A stretch of DNA of 64,000 bases, taken from positions 21,119 through 85,118 of the forward strand of contig JAFXZK010000100.1 of NCBI GenBank assembly GCA_017541265.1. The letters run 5' to 3'. Shown piece by piece: positions 53,148 to 62,319 of this stretch; the stretch's first letter is position 1; the number at the start of each line of letters is the position of its first letter. The notes under the pieces are model-generated. The model was not told the origin of the DNA. It ran no database searches and was given only the letters and a program-made list of their open reading frames with translations. The stretch comes from Bacteroidaceae bacterium (GTDB lineage Bacteria > Bacteroidota > Bacteroidia > Bacteroidales > Bacteroidaceae). Position numbers and translations under genes: made by a program.

Positions 53148-56100
53148 ATGAAACAAAAGTTTTACTATCTTCTCCTGACTGCCCTTTTGGGCATGACAGG
53201 AATGAATGCGTGGGCACAGGACTACGAGATTACCTGCGCCCAAGACCTCATCGACTTCGCCGAGGCAGTCAATGGCGGCGAGACAGGCGCCAATGCCGTG
53301 CTGGCAAACGACATTGACATGACTGGTGTTGCCTGGACAACCCCCATCGGCGACTGGAACACAGGTGCTGTCACCTCTGCCTATTGTGGTCACTTCGACG
53401 GTCAAGGTCATACCATTTCTGGCCTGACCTACACCACGGCAAAGAACTACCATGGCTTCTTTGGTGTCATCTCTACTGGTGCGCTCATTGAGAATTTCAC
53501 CATCTATGGAACGGTTGCAAACAATCAAACCACTATGGGTGTCGTTGGTTACGCTCGTGATGCGACTCCCACTATTCGCAACGTCCACAGCTATCTGAAC
53601 ATTAACAATTCAAAGGCAGGTGCTAGATTAGGTGGCATCTTGGGTAGCTCTGTTAATGGCACAATCGTTGTTGAGAACTGTACCTATTCTGGCACATTGG
53701 ATGGCAACGATGCAGGCGGCAGCGGCAACTATGGCGGCATCGTGGGCTATGTCAACAACAACGCCAACGCACACCTTCAAGTCACTAACTGTCTGTTTGA
53801 TGGTCAGCTCATTAACGAAGCCGAAACTCCTGGCACATGTACCTTCGGCGGCATAGTAGGTTATGTCGGAGCCAGTCCTGATGTAACAATCACAAACTGT
53901 TTGTCTATCGGCACCGTACAGTCTCAAATTTATGGTCAGTTCTATGGCGCAGTCAAGCACAACACCTGCTCCATCATCAACAGCTTCTATCAGGGCGATA
54001 AGGTTAATGGTGCTGCAAACGGTGCCGTTACCCCTACAACTCAGGAGGCAACAGAAGTTACAGACGCCCAGCTTGCCAGTGGCGAGATTGCCTTCAAACT
54101 GAACGGCGACCAAAGCGATATCAACTGGTTCCAAGTTCTGTCGAGAATCTTCATCGCCCAAGATTATGTCGTAACGGTCAATAATGGAACGCCACGCGAC
54201 CCAGAGCACACAGAAGTCAGTTTGACAGAAGAAGGCAGTGGCAAATATACCTTCACGCTTCCCAACTTTGTCATTCACACCAACAACAGCTACGTTGGTG
54301 ATCTCGAAATCGGTGACCTGTCCCATGAGAATATTACCATCACCGATGAAGGCTTATTCTCAGCAGGAGGAACATTCGATGTTCCAGACGAGAACATTCC
54401 CAGCCAAATGTCAATGTTTGCGTCTGCATTCAAAAACATTCCTTATGAGCTCAATGGCAAGGTTAACAACGAGGACAAGCTCTATGCAACCCTCGACATC
54501 GTGCTCACTTTGACTGGTCTCGGTAAGTTTACTGTTTTTGTTGAGATGGGTGACGACGACTTTACAGCCGCAGCTCCTCTTGCCGCAGAACCATATCCTA
54601 CGCCTTACGGCACTTCCGTTGTCTATGCAAATGGTAAATTCTATTGCGACGGTGTTACACCAAAGGAGGGTTCAGAGATAACTTATAGCAATACCGATGG
54701 CAGCATCGTTGACAACCACGTCTTTGACAACGGTTTCTGCACAGTTTGCGGTGCTCTCAAAGAGAATTATATGACAGCAGATGCAGACGGATTCTTCGAG
54801 ATTGGCACAGCAGCCCAGCTCAAGTGGTTTGCCGCATACGTTAACCAGAAGGACGTTGCAGCCAATGCAAAACTGACAGCCGACATCGACCTGACTGGCG
54901 TAGAATGGACTTCCATCGGCATCGGCTCTGGCAACGCAGCACCTGGCGCAACAGCTTACACTGGCACTTTCGACGGACAGGGAAAGACCATCACAGGCTT
55001 CTATGCAGAAGGAGCAGGACACCTCGGCCTCTTCGGCGATGTTAGCGGTGCCACCATTAAGGACTTTAGCATCAGCGGCACACTTAATGTGACGGGCGGC
55101 TACGGCGGCGGCGTTGTCGCTTGGCCTATCAACAGCACAATCGAGAATGTATATTCCGCTCTTGTCGTTAGCGTTCCCAACAGTAGCACACACCATGTCG
55201 GCGGCGTGGTAGGTTCCGCCCGTGGCGGCAACACCATCAGCGGATGCACCTTCAGCGGCTCTTTAACAGTGGTAGCAGGTAGCACCGACAACTTCGCTGG
55301 CATTGCAGCTTACATCACAAACGGCGACAATGTTATTAACTGCGCCAACTACGGTGACGTTACATTCTCTGATGCTGGCTGTGCAGCAGGCGGCATCGTG
55401 GGATATGTCAATGCCCAGCAAGCATACGTACAGAGCTGTCTGAGCACAGGCACAATCCTCTTCGACGGCGAAGGCACAGCCAAATATGGTGCAGCTATCC
55501 TCGGTCGCACAAAAGGTTATGACGCAGCCAAGGTTACAAACAACTACTGGCTTGAAGGAAGTGCCAACGGTGCAGCAAAGAAAGACGACGGAACAGATCC
55601 TCTGGCAACAGGAAGCGTAACTGCTGAGCAGCTTGCAAGCGGTGAGGTTGCTTACAAGTTTGGCGAGGCTTGGAGCCAGTTCCTCGGCACAGATAAAGTT
55701 CCTGTACCTGGCGGCGTCACACCTGTTTCCTATATTGGCGAAGCTGGCTATGCAACAATGTATGACACAACATCAGGTTATGAGCTGAATGGCGACGTAA
55801 CGGCTTACGTTGCTACCGCCAGCGGCAATTGGCTTGTGCTCACTGAGATTGAGAATGTTCCTGTCGGCACTCCTGTCATCCTGAAGGGTGGCTATTACAA
55901 CAAGATTGCTGCTGACCTGCCTGCCATCAACATTGCAAACGACCTCCTGGGTACTGATGTTGCCACCGAAGCCGACGGCACACAATACATCCTCGCTCTC
56001 GCTAAACCCGCAGAAGCAGAAGCAGAAGAAATTGGTTTCTACAAGGCTGAAACAGGCACTATCATCCCCGCTGGCAAGGCTTATTATAAGAGCACAAACG

Positions 56101-56264
56101 GCGTTAAGGCCTTCTTCTTCACTGAGGACGATGCAACTGGCATCGCTGTTTCTCCCCTCGCGGAGACGGAAGAGGGGGCTACTATCTTCAACCTCGCCGG
56201 TCAACGCATCAGCAAGGCTCAGAAGGGCATCAACATCATGAACGGCAAGAAGATCTTGAAGTAA
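53148..56264 (+). CDS. Giant exported GLUG-repeat protein with calycin-like domain
   Basis: 1038 residues from the ATG at 53148 (signal peptide ends NAWAQ). GLUG block one (about 25-320: GHFDGQGHTISGLTYTT, NYGGIVGYVNNN) ends in the QLASGEIAFKLNGDQSDIN module. About 335-475 is a calycin/lipocalin-like barrel (GKYTFTLPNFVIHTNNSYVG). GLUG block two follows (about 540-840: TADIDLTGVEWTSIG, GGVVGSARGGNTISG). About 860-1000 is a beta domain (GYATMYDTTSGYELNG) with a translated palindromic element (VSPLAETEEGA). The tail is IFNLAGQRISKAQKGINIMNG. The product is probably surface-exposed or secreted through type IX secretion. Its GLUG blocks closely resemble those of the next gene. Confidence 0.85.
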   Translation: MKQKFYYLLLTALLGMTGMNAWAQDYEITCAQDLIDFAEAVNGGETGANAVLANDIDMTGVAWTTPIGDWNTGAVTSAYCGHFDGQGHTISGLTYTTAKNYHGFFGVISTGALIENFTIYGTVANNQTTMGVVGYARDATPTIRNVHSYLNINNSKAGARLGGILGSSVNGTIVVENCTYSGTLDGNDAGGSGNYGGIVGYVNNNANAHLQVTNCLFDGQLINEAETPGTCTFGGIVGYVGASPDVTITNCLSIGTVQSQIYGQFYGAVKHNTCSIINSFYQGDKVNGAANGAVTPTTQEATEVTDAQLASGEIAFKLNGDQSDINWFQVLSRIFIAQDYVVTVNNGTPRDPEHTEVSLTEEGSGKYTFTLPNFVIHTNNSYVGDLEIGDLSHENITITDEGLFSAGGTFDVPDENIPSQMSMFASAFKNIPYELNGKVNNEDKLYATLDIVLTLTGLGKFTVFVEMGDDDFTAAAPLAAEPYPTPYGTSVVYANGKFYCDGVTPKEGSEITYSNTDGSIVDNHVFDNGFCTVCGALKENYMTADADGFFEIGTAAQLKWFAAYVNQKDVAANAKLTADIDLTGVEWTSIGIGSGNAAPGATAYTGTFDGQGKTITGFYAEGAGHLGLFGDVSGATIKDFSISGTLNVTGGYGGGVVAWPINSTIENVYSALVVSVPNSSTHHVGGVVGSARGGNTISGCTFSGSLTVVAGSTDNFAGIAAYITNGDNVINCANYGDVTFSDAGCAAGGIVGYVNAQQAYVQSCLSTGTILFDGEGTAKYGAAILGRTKGYDAAKVTNNYWLEGSANGAAKKDDGTDPLATGSVTAEQLASGEVAYKFGEAWSQFLGTDKVPVPGGVTPVSYIGEAGYATMYDTTSGYELNGDVTAYVATASGNWLVLTEIENVPVGTPVILKGGYYNKIAADLPAINIANDLLGTDVATEADGTQYILALAKPAEAEAEEIGFYKAETGTIIPAGKAYYKSTNGVKAFFFTEDDATGIAVSPLAETEEGATIFNLAGQRISKAQKGINIMNGKKILK
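56150..56186 (+). repeat. In-frame palindromic element, copy 8 (giant GLUG protein)
   Basis: CTCCCCTCGCGGAGACGG with tail AAGAGGGGGCTACT, read as SPLAETEEGAT directly before the sorting-like tail. Its hairpin is more degenerate than the others. Confidence 0.7.
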
Positions 56265-56276
56265 TCACCTATATTC

Positions 56277-56306
56277 AGAAGCGAGGGGCAACAGTCCCTC
56301 GCTTCT
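56277..56306 (+). terminator. Rho-independent terminator between the giant GLUG genes
   Basis: 11-bp stem AGAAGCGAGGG / CCCTCGCTTCT followed by CTATTTTTAAT. Confidence 0.85.
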
Positions 56307-56343
56307 CTATTTTTAATAAGAAAAACCTTAAACAACAACTAAC

Positions 56344-59300
56344 ATGAAACAAACAATCTACTCTCTCTTCCTGACTGCCATTCTCGGCATGTTGGGAATG
56401 CAGGTATGGGCGCAGGAGCTGACCACAAGGGACATCGACGGCGTCGCATACTACGAAATTGGCAGTGCTGCGGACCTCGTGGCATTCGCAGATTTAGTGA
56501 ACGGCGGCGAGTCCGGTGCCAATGCCATTCTGACGGCAGACATCGACCTTACCAACGCCACAGTTACCGGCACTTGGGAGGCTTCCATCGGCACATCTGG
56601 GGTCATGTATACCGGCACCTTCGACGGACAGGAACACAAGATTACTGGCTTCGAGACAGAATGTTCTGCCGATGGAGGCGGCCTTTTTGGCTACACCAGC
56701 TATGCCACCATCAAGAACTTCAGCATCGACGGCGAACTGACATCAATAGCCGGAACAGGTTCTGGTGTTGTAGGCTATCCCTCCTACAGCACAATCTACA
56801 ATGTGCATTCCACATTGACTATTTCTGTTCCCAATGGCGGTGTGCATCATGTGGGTGGCGTGGTAGGTTCCGCTCGTGGCGGCAACACCATCAGCCACTG
56901 TACTTTTGCCGGCACCATGACGGTAGCAGCAGGCAGCACAGACAACTTTGCCGGCATCGTGGCCTACCTTGGCGGCGACAGCGTGGTGTTCTGCGCCAAC
57001 TACGGCAGCATCAAATTCTCTGATGTGGGCTGTGCAGCAGGCGGTATTGCAGGTTACCTCAACAACACAGGTTCATACGTCAGGGGCTGCCTGAACATGG
57101 GCAAAGTTGTTTGCGATGAACCCGATGGCGTTACCTCTTTTGGCGGTGCCATTGTAGGTCGTCTGAGAACACATGATGCAGCAAAGCTGACGGGCGACTG
57201 TTGGCTTGAAGGCAGTGCATACGGCGGGGGCTGCGACGGCGGCACAGAAAAGCTGCCAGGCGCACTTTGTGTCAATGAGACACAGCTTGCAAGCGGCGAG
57301 GCATGCTACTTCCTGAACAGCGACCAATCTGTTATCGGCTGGTACCAGAACTTAGACGGTACAGACGCACTGCCTTTGCTCGATGCCACACATGCACAGG
57401 TCTATATGGCTGGACGCTTGCATTGTAACGGTGATGTCTATGAGGGTGCAACCTATACTAACCAGGAGACTGGCGTCATTCAGGACGAGCACAATATCGT
57501 AGACGGCTTCTGCACTTACTGCGGACTCTTCGACGAGAACTACCTGACTCCCAATGCTGACGGCTTCTATGAGATAGCAACAGCCGGACAACTCGCATGG
57601 TTCGAGCAGAAGGTGAACCGTGGTCAGCTTGATGCTAATGCCATCCTGACTGCCGACATCGACTTCGCCGACCTGATGCCCGAAGGAGCAGACCCAGAAG
57701 AAACCGAGATTGAATGGACTCCTATCGGTGACTGGGGTGCAACCCGTGGTGTTTCCAGTGCTGGCTACAAGGGCCACTTCGACGGCCAGGGCCACACCAT
57801 CAAGAACCTCAATGCCACTTCTAAGCAGAACTACTTCGGTCTGTTCGGCGTCATCTCGACAGGCTGCCTCATTGAGAACTTCACCATCTACGGCAAATTT
57901 AATACCACATTCCAATATGCAGGCAGCGCTGCTGCATACGCTCGTGACAACTTCCCCACCATCCGCAACGTCCACAGCTATGTGAACATTCACAACTCAT
58001 ATGCCGGTGGCAGACAAGGTGGTATCCTTGGCGGTGTTCTGACTACTGCCGACAAGACCATCATCGAGAACTGTGCTTACTCTGGCACACTTGACGGCAA
58101 CGACGCTGGCGGCAACGGCAACTATGGCGGTATCGTTGGTTATGTGAACAACAACGGAGCAACCGTTGCTGATATCACCAACTGTCTGTTCGACGGCAAG
58201 GTTGTCAACAACAACGCTGAGCCTGGCGGCTGTACCTTCGGCGGCTTCGTCGGTTACAGTAACGGCGGTGTCGTAACCATCAAAAACTGTTTGTCTATTG
58301 GTACTGTACAGTCCAAAGTTTATGGTATGTTCTTCGGTGCAGTCAAGAGTACCAAGTCTTCACTGCCTAACAGCTACTACATAGGTTCGCCTCTTAACGG
58401 CTCTGCAAGTACCGTTACCTTGACAGCCACCGAGACCAACACCGAGGAGCTTGCCAGCGGTGAGATTTGCTGGAAGCTGAACGAAGAGACATTCATCAAT
58501 CCTGCATGGCGCCAGACATTGGGCGAGAACAACTATCCCGTGCTCAACGCCAGCGCTGCCATCGTCTATCAGACGACCACAGGCTATGCCTGTATCTCCG
58601 AGGATGACCCCGAATCACTCTCCGACTTTATCAGCGACGTGATTGCTAACGAGCTGGAGTTTGTCGAGGACGAAGACCTCATGGCATACCAGGCATTGGT
58701 GAATGAATACAAAGAAACCGTCGAGTCTTGGGAGAGCATCGAAAGCTACGATGAGTTCCTTGCTGCCTATGCTGCAGTTGCAGAGCTGAAGGAAGCCATC
58801 AAACAGTCGGCTGCCGCCTACGCCGCTTATGTAAAGGCTTGCGATGATGTTGCTGCCTATATCGAGGAAATCGGCCTCGAAGGCGAATGGGCAGACTTGC
58901 TCAAGGCTTATCTTGAGGATGACATTGAGCCGAACAACGACTATCCCAACGGCAGCAAAGCCTACATCCTGGACAACCTCAACCTCGACGACGAAGCCCT
59001 CGCCGCTGAGATTACCTTCGTGAACAAAATGCTGGAGAATGCCCTCGCTGGCGGCATCACTGCCGGAACCGAAGTTACCCGTCTGATGGTCAATCCCGAC
59101 TTCGCCGAAGACTACGAAGGCTGGACGGTTGAAGCTGACGGCGGCACTGCCACCGTTGGAGGCGTACGCAGCATCATGTCCATTCCTGAAGGATACAACA
59201 ACAATAGCTTCAGCGCTTCCCAGACTCTGACCGAACTGCCGAACGGCATCTACACGATGTCCCTCAACGGCTTGTTCCGTACAGGTACCGACATGTACTC

Positions 59301-62097
59301 TCGGTTCTATGCAGGCCAGCTCTACCTGAACGGCACTTACAACTACTTCATGTCCATCGGCGAGGATGCCATCGATGTTGATGTCGCAGAGGACAAAGTG
59401 AACTGCGACATCGCAAGCGATGCTACTTATTCAGTTGACGGCATAGACTTTTATGTGCCCAATGGAAGGAATGGTTGCTCATACGCCTTCAACGCGGGCC
59501 GCTACCAGAACTTCGTTGCAACGGAAGTGACCGACGGCACTCTGACGGTCGGCGTACGCAACTTGGGAACAGGTCTCGCAAAGGACTGGCTGCCCTTCGG
59601 TGGCATGCACGTCTGGTATCTCGGCACAGCCGATGAGGCCAACGAGAAGCTTGCCAACGTGCTGAAAGGCTATGTTGCCCGTGCACAAATCATTGCGGAC
59701 TTCGAGTATAGCGATGAAAATCCCGACTTCAAGCAGTACCCCAACATATCGGAAAATCTGAAAAACCAGCTTGACAATGCCATAGGGAAAGCAGAATCAG
59801 CAGCAAGCGGCGAGGACAAGATGAAACTCATCAACACGTTCTCCGCTCTCTTCAACGAGGTACATGCCTGCCGCAAGGCTTATATCGCAATGTACGAAGC
59901 TGCCAACAAGCTGTACGACATGCTCGACGCTTTAGTTGCTGTGGGGATTATCACCGAAGAAGAATGGGATGAATGGGATGCTGCCGTTATTGATGCACAG
60001 GATCATTATAGATATGGTGATGTCACGGCCGAAGAGGCACTTGCCATTGCCGCAAGCCTGAACATCATGGACGAGCTGATGCCTCAGGTGGATGGCGTTT
60101 ACCAGCTGTCAACTCCTGCTCAGGTACAGCTCTTCGCCATCACCGTGAAAAGTGGCGAAGCCAACGCAAAGGCTGTCTTGACAGCTGACATCGACATGAG
60201 CGAAGCCACAGAAGAAGGATCGTTCGAGGCGATTGGCACTACAGAACAACCCTTCACGGGCGAGTTCGATGGTCAGAACTTCAAGATTACCAACTTCGGT
60301 CAGTATATTGTTGAAGAAGGTGAAGAAGAAGGCTACTACACGCTGTCACTTGCAGGTGACCGCCAGGGCTTCTTCGGCTATGCTAAGAATGCCACCATCC
60401 AGAACTTCAGCATCGATGGTGCTTTCGAGTACACCAGCGGCACAGGCGTTGGCGTCATCGGTTGGGCAGAAGGCACAACGGTCCGCAACGTCCACTCTTC
60501 CCTCGATATTGCTGTTCCCTCGACATCGCACCACATCGGTGGTATCTGCGGTGACTTCCGCGACAGCAGTAAGGCCTACAACTGCTCATTCAGCGGCAAG
60601 ATAACTGTCAGCGACAGCAACACGCACGACTGCGTAGGCGGCATCGGCGGTTACTCCAATGGCGGTTGCCTCTACGAGAACTGCGCTAACTATGGCGACA
60701 TCTCTTACACCAAGGCATCGTGCTATGCAGGCGGAATACTTGGCTACATCAACAGCACCTCACTTGCCGGCGTGAAGAACTGTCTCAACGTTGGTAAGAT
60801 TCAGATGATAGGTGGTACGCCTACCAATGGCGGCGCCATCATCGGCACTGCACGAAGCGTCAACAATGCCACCGTCGTGAACAACTACTGGCTGGAAGGC
60901 AGTGCTCTTCAAGTCAGCGGCGAGAACCTTGTTCCTGCTACTGCTGTCACGGCAGAGCAGCTGGCAAGCGGTGAAGTCTGCTTCAAGCTGAATGGCGACC
61001 AGAGCGAAATCAACTGGTTCCAGACGCTTGGCGCAGATGAGTTCCCCGTTCTCTTCGACACGCACAAGGTTGTCTATCAAAACGCTGATGGCACCTACAG
61101 CAATGAGAAGTCAAGTACTGGTACAGGCACGGAGGAGGATCCGTTTGTAGTAAGGTCAGCTGCTGACCTCTCCAACCTGATTAACCTGCTCGTATCTGGA
61201 CGCATGAACTATGTGGTTATGGAAGAAGATGTCGATATGGCAGACGTAACAGACTGGACGCCTCTCTTCAACATTCCCGACCAGTCTAATGGCTATCCCT
61301 TCATCGACTTCGACGGTAAGGACCACGTCATCAGAAACCTCACCTCCAACACGGAAGGTGCATACGACTACTGCGGCCTCTTCGGTATTCTCTGCGGCAA
61401 TGTGCGCAACTTGGGCGTTGAGAATGCCAACGTGACATGTGCAGGCGGCACAGGTATTCTGGCCGGCTATCTTGGTCACTCAACCTTCGGCCAGCCCTGC
61501 TACATCGAGAATGTTTGGGTAACAGGTAAGGTGACTGCAAACGGCTACTGCGGCGGCATGTTCGGTAATGTTGCCTGCGAGAGCCACATCAAGAACTGCT
61601 ATGCCAACGTGGAAGTGACCGGTTCGGGCGACCTCACAGGTGGCATCATCGGTCGTGTACGTGCAAAGATTGACATGACTCAGGTCTATGCAGCCGGCAC
61701 CATCAACCGTGGCGGCGGCATTATCGGCGGCGGCTTCCAGGATGCAACTCCTGCCGGCACCTACACTCACATTGGTGTATGGAACAACACGGAGAAGAAC
61801 TTCGGCCCCGCTCGTGAAAGCGAAGAGCTGAGCGACATCATCTACTACGACGGCACCAACTTTGCCGACATGCAGAGCCGGGTTGTTGCATGGGATCCCG
61901 CAGTATGGTACTGCGACATGGAACCCGGCAGCTATCCTGTACTGGGAGCCTTCGACCCCGATGCCATCAAGGGAGTTCTGGCCACAGAGTCCAACATTCA
62001 GCATGAGGGTGCAATCTACAACCTCTCAGGCCAGCGCGTCGAGAAGTTCCAGAAGGGCATCTACATCGTGAACGGCAAGAAGGTCTTGGTTAAGTAA
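56344..62097 (+). CDS. Very large exported GLUG-repeat protein with helical and carbohydrate-binding-like insert
   Basis: 1917 residues. A signal peptide ends QVWAQ. GLUG blocks: about 25-330, 395-740, 1255-1560 and 1600-1850, each opening with a TADID-type strand and GTFDGQ or HFDGQGHTI and most closing with an xxLASGExCxxLN module. Residues about 752-905 are helical (AYAAVAELKEAIKQSAAAYA). About 905-1110 is a beta-sandwich resembling carbohydrate-binding modules (LMVNPDFAEDYEGWTVEADG, LPNGIYTMSLNGLF). A further helical part lies at about 1110-1240. The tail is IYNLSGQRVEKFQKGIYIVNG. Terminator-separated from the upstream GLUG gene but clearly a paralogue. Probably a matrix-binding or adhesion protein. 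Confidence 0.85.
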   Translation: MKQTIYSLFLTAILGMLGMQVWAQELTTRDIDGVAYYEIGSAADLVAFADLVNGGESGANAILTADIDLTNATVTGTWEASIGTSGVMYTGTFDGQEHKITGFETECSADGGGLFGYTSYATIKNFSIDGELTSIAGTGSGVVGYPSYSTIYNVHSTLTISVPNGGVHHVGGVVGSARGGNTISHCTFAGTMTVAAGSTDNFAGIVAYLGGDSVVFCANYGSIKFSDVGCAAGGIAGYLNNTGSYVRGCLNMGKVVCDEPDGVTSFGGAIVGRLRTHDAAKLTGDCWLEGSAYGGGCDGGTEKLPGALCVNETQLASGEACYFLNSDQSVIGWYQNLDGTDALPLLDATHAQVYMAGRLHCNGDVYEGATYTNQETGVIQDEHNIVDGFCTYCGLFDENYLTPNADGFYEIATAGQLAWFEQKVNRGQLDANAILTADIDFADLMPEGADPEETEIEWTPIGDWGATRGVSSAGYKGHFDGQGHTIKNLNATSKQNYFGLFGVISTGCLIENFTIYGKFNTTFQYAGSAAAYARDNFPTIRNVHSYVNIHNSYAGGRQGGILGGVLTTADKTIIENCAYSGTLDGNDAGGNGNYGGIVGYVNNNGATVADITNCLFDGKVVNNNAEPGGCTFGGFVGYSNGGVVTIKNCLSIGTVQSKVYGMFFGAVKSTKSSLPNSYYIGSPLNGSASTVTLTATETNTEELASGEICWKLNEETFINPAWRQTLGENNYPVLNASAAIVYQTTTGYACISEDDPESLSDFISDVIANELEFVEDEDLMAYQALVNEYKETVESWESIESYDEFLAAYAAVAELKEAIKQSAAAYAAYVKACDDVAAYIEEIGLEGEWADLLKAYLEDDIEPNNDYPNGSKAYILDNLNLDDEALAAEITFVNKMLENALAGGITAGTEVTRLMVNPDFAEDYEGWTVEADGGTATVGGVRSIMSIPEGYNNNSFSASQTLTELPNGIYTMSLNGLFRTGTDMYSRFYAGQLYLNGTYNYFMSIGEDAIDVDVAEDKVNCDIASDATYSVDGIDFYVPNGRNGCSYAFNAGRYQNFVATEVTDGTLTVGVRNLGTGLAKDWLPFGGMHVWYLGTADEANEKLANVLKGYVARAQIIADFEYSDENPDFKQYPNISENLKNQLDNAIGKAESAASGEDKMKLINTFSALFNEVHACRKAYIAMYEAANKLYDMLDALVAVGIITEEEWDEWDAAVIDAQDHYRYGDVTAEEALAIAASLNIMDELMPQVDGVYQLSTPAQVQLFAITVKSGEANAKAVLTADIDMSEATEEGSFEAIGTTEQPFTGEFDGQNFKITNFGQYIVEEGEEEGYYTLSLAGDRQGFFGYAKNATIQNFSIDGAFEYTSGTGVGVIGWAEGTTVRNVHSSLDIAVPSTSHHIGGICGDFRDSSKAYNCSFSGKITVSDSNTHDCVGGIGGYSNGGCLYENCANYGDISYTKASCYAGGILGYINSTSLAGVKNCLNVGKIQMIGGTPTNGGAIIGTARSVNNATVVNNYWLEGSALQVSGENLVPATAVTAEQLASGEVCFKLNGDQSEINWFQTLGADEFPVLFDTHKVVYQNADGTYSNEKSSTGTGTEEDPFVVRSAADLSNLINLLVSGRMNYVVMEEDVDMADVTDWTPLFNIPDQSNGYPFIDFDGKDHVIRNLTSNTEGAYDYCGLFGILCGNVRNLGVENANVTCAGGTGILAGYLGHSTFGQPCYIENVWVTGKVTANGYCGGMFGNVACESHIKNCYANVEVTGSGDLTGGIIGRVRAKIDMTQVYAAGTINRGGGIIGGGFQDATPAGTYTHIGVWNNTEKNFGPARESEELSDIIYYDGTNFADMQSRVVAWDPAVWYCDMEPGSYPVLGAFDPDAIKGVLATESNIQHEGAIYNLSGQRVEKFQKGIYIVNGKKVLVK

Positions 62098-62133
62098 AGA
62101 GCCTCTCCCAACCTCTCCACCGAGGAGGGGTTA
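62098..62133 (-). repeat. Palindromic element in reverse orientation after a stop codon
   Basis: AGAGCCTCTCCCAACCTCTC followed by CACCGAGGAGGGG, the reverse complement layout of the coding copies, immediately after the stop of the 1917-residue gene. Confidence 0.65.
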
Positions 62134-62146
62134 GAAGATAACAACG

Positions 62147-62181
62147 GAACCCGCCCACGCTAAAAAGCATGTGGCGGGTTC
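62147..62181 (+). terminator. Rho-independent terminator of the 1917-residue GLUG gene
   Basis: Stem GAACCCGCC / GGCGGGTTC with extra pairing (ACGC / GCATGT) and a downstream TTCTTTTTG. Confidence 0.88.
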
Positions 62182-62221
62182 TTCTTTTTGTCGCGTCGCT
62201 CAACACAGCACGCTGCGTCCA

Positions 62222-62287
62222 TTGCTTCATCATGACAAAGCAATTGCTTCATCATGACCAAGCAATTGCTTTATCATGATGAAGCAA
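62222..62287. repeat. 22-bp-period tandem array A6, three units
   Basis: Units at 62222, 62244 and 62266, each starting TTGCTT and ending AAGCAA, around CATCATGA. The sequence is unrelated to arrays A2-A5 but the period and dyad layout are the same. It lies between convergent genes. Confidence 0.92.
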
Positions 62288-62319
62288 CGACAACTCCACG
62301 TTGTGTTTTGCAACGCGGC

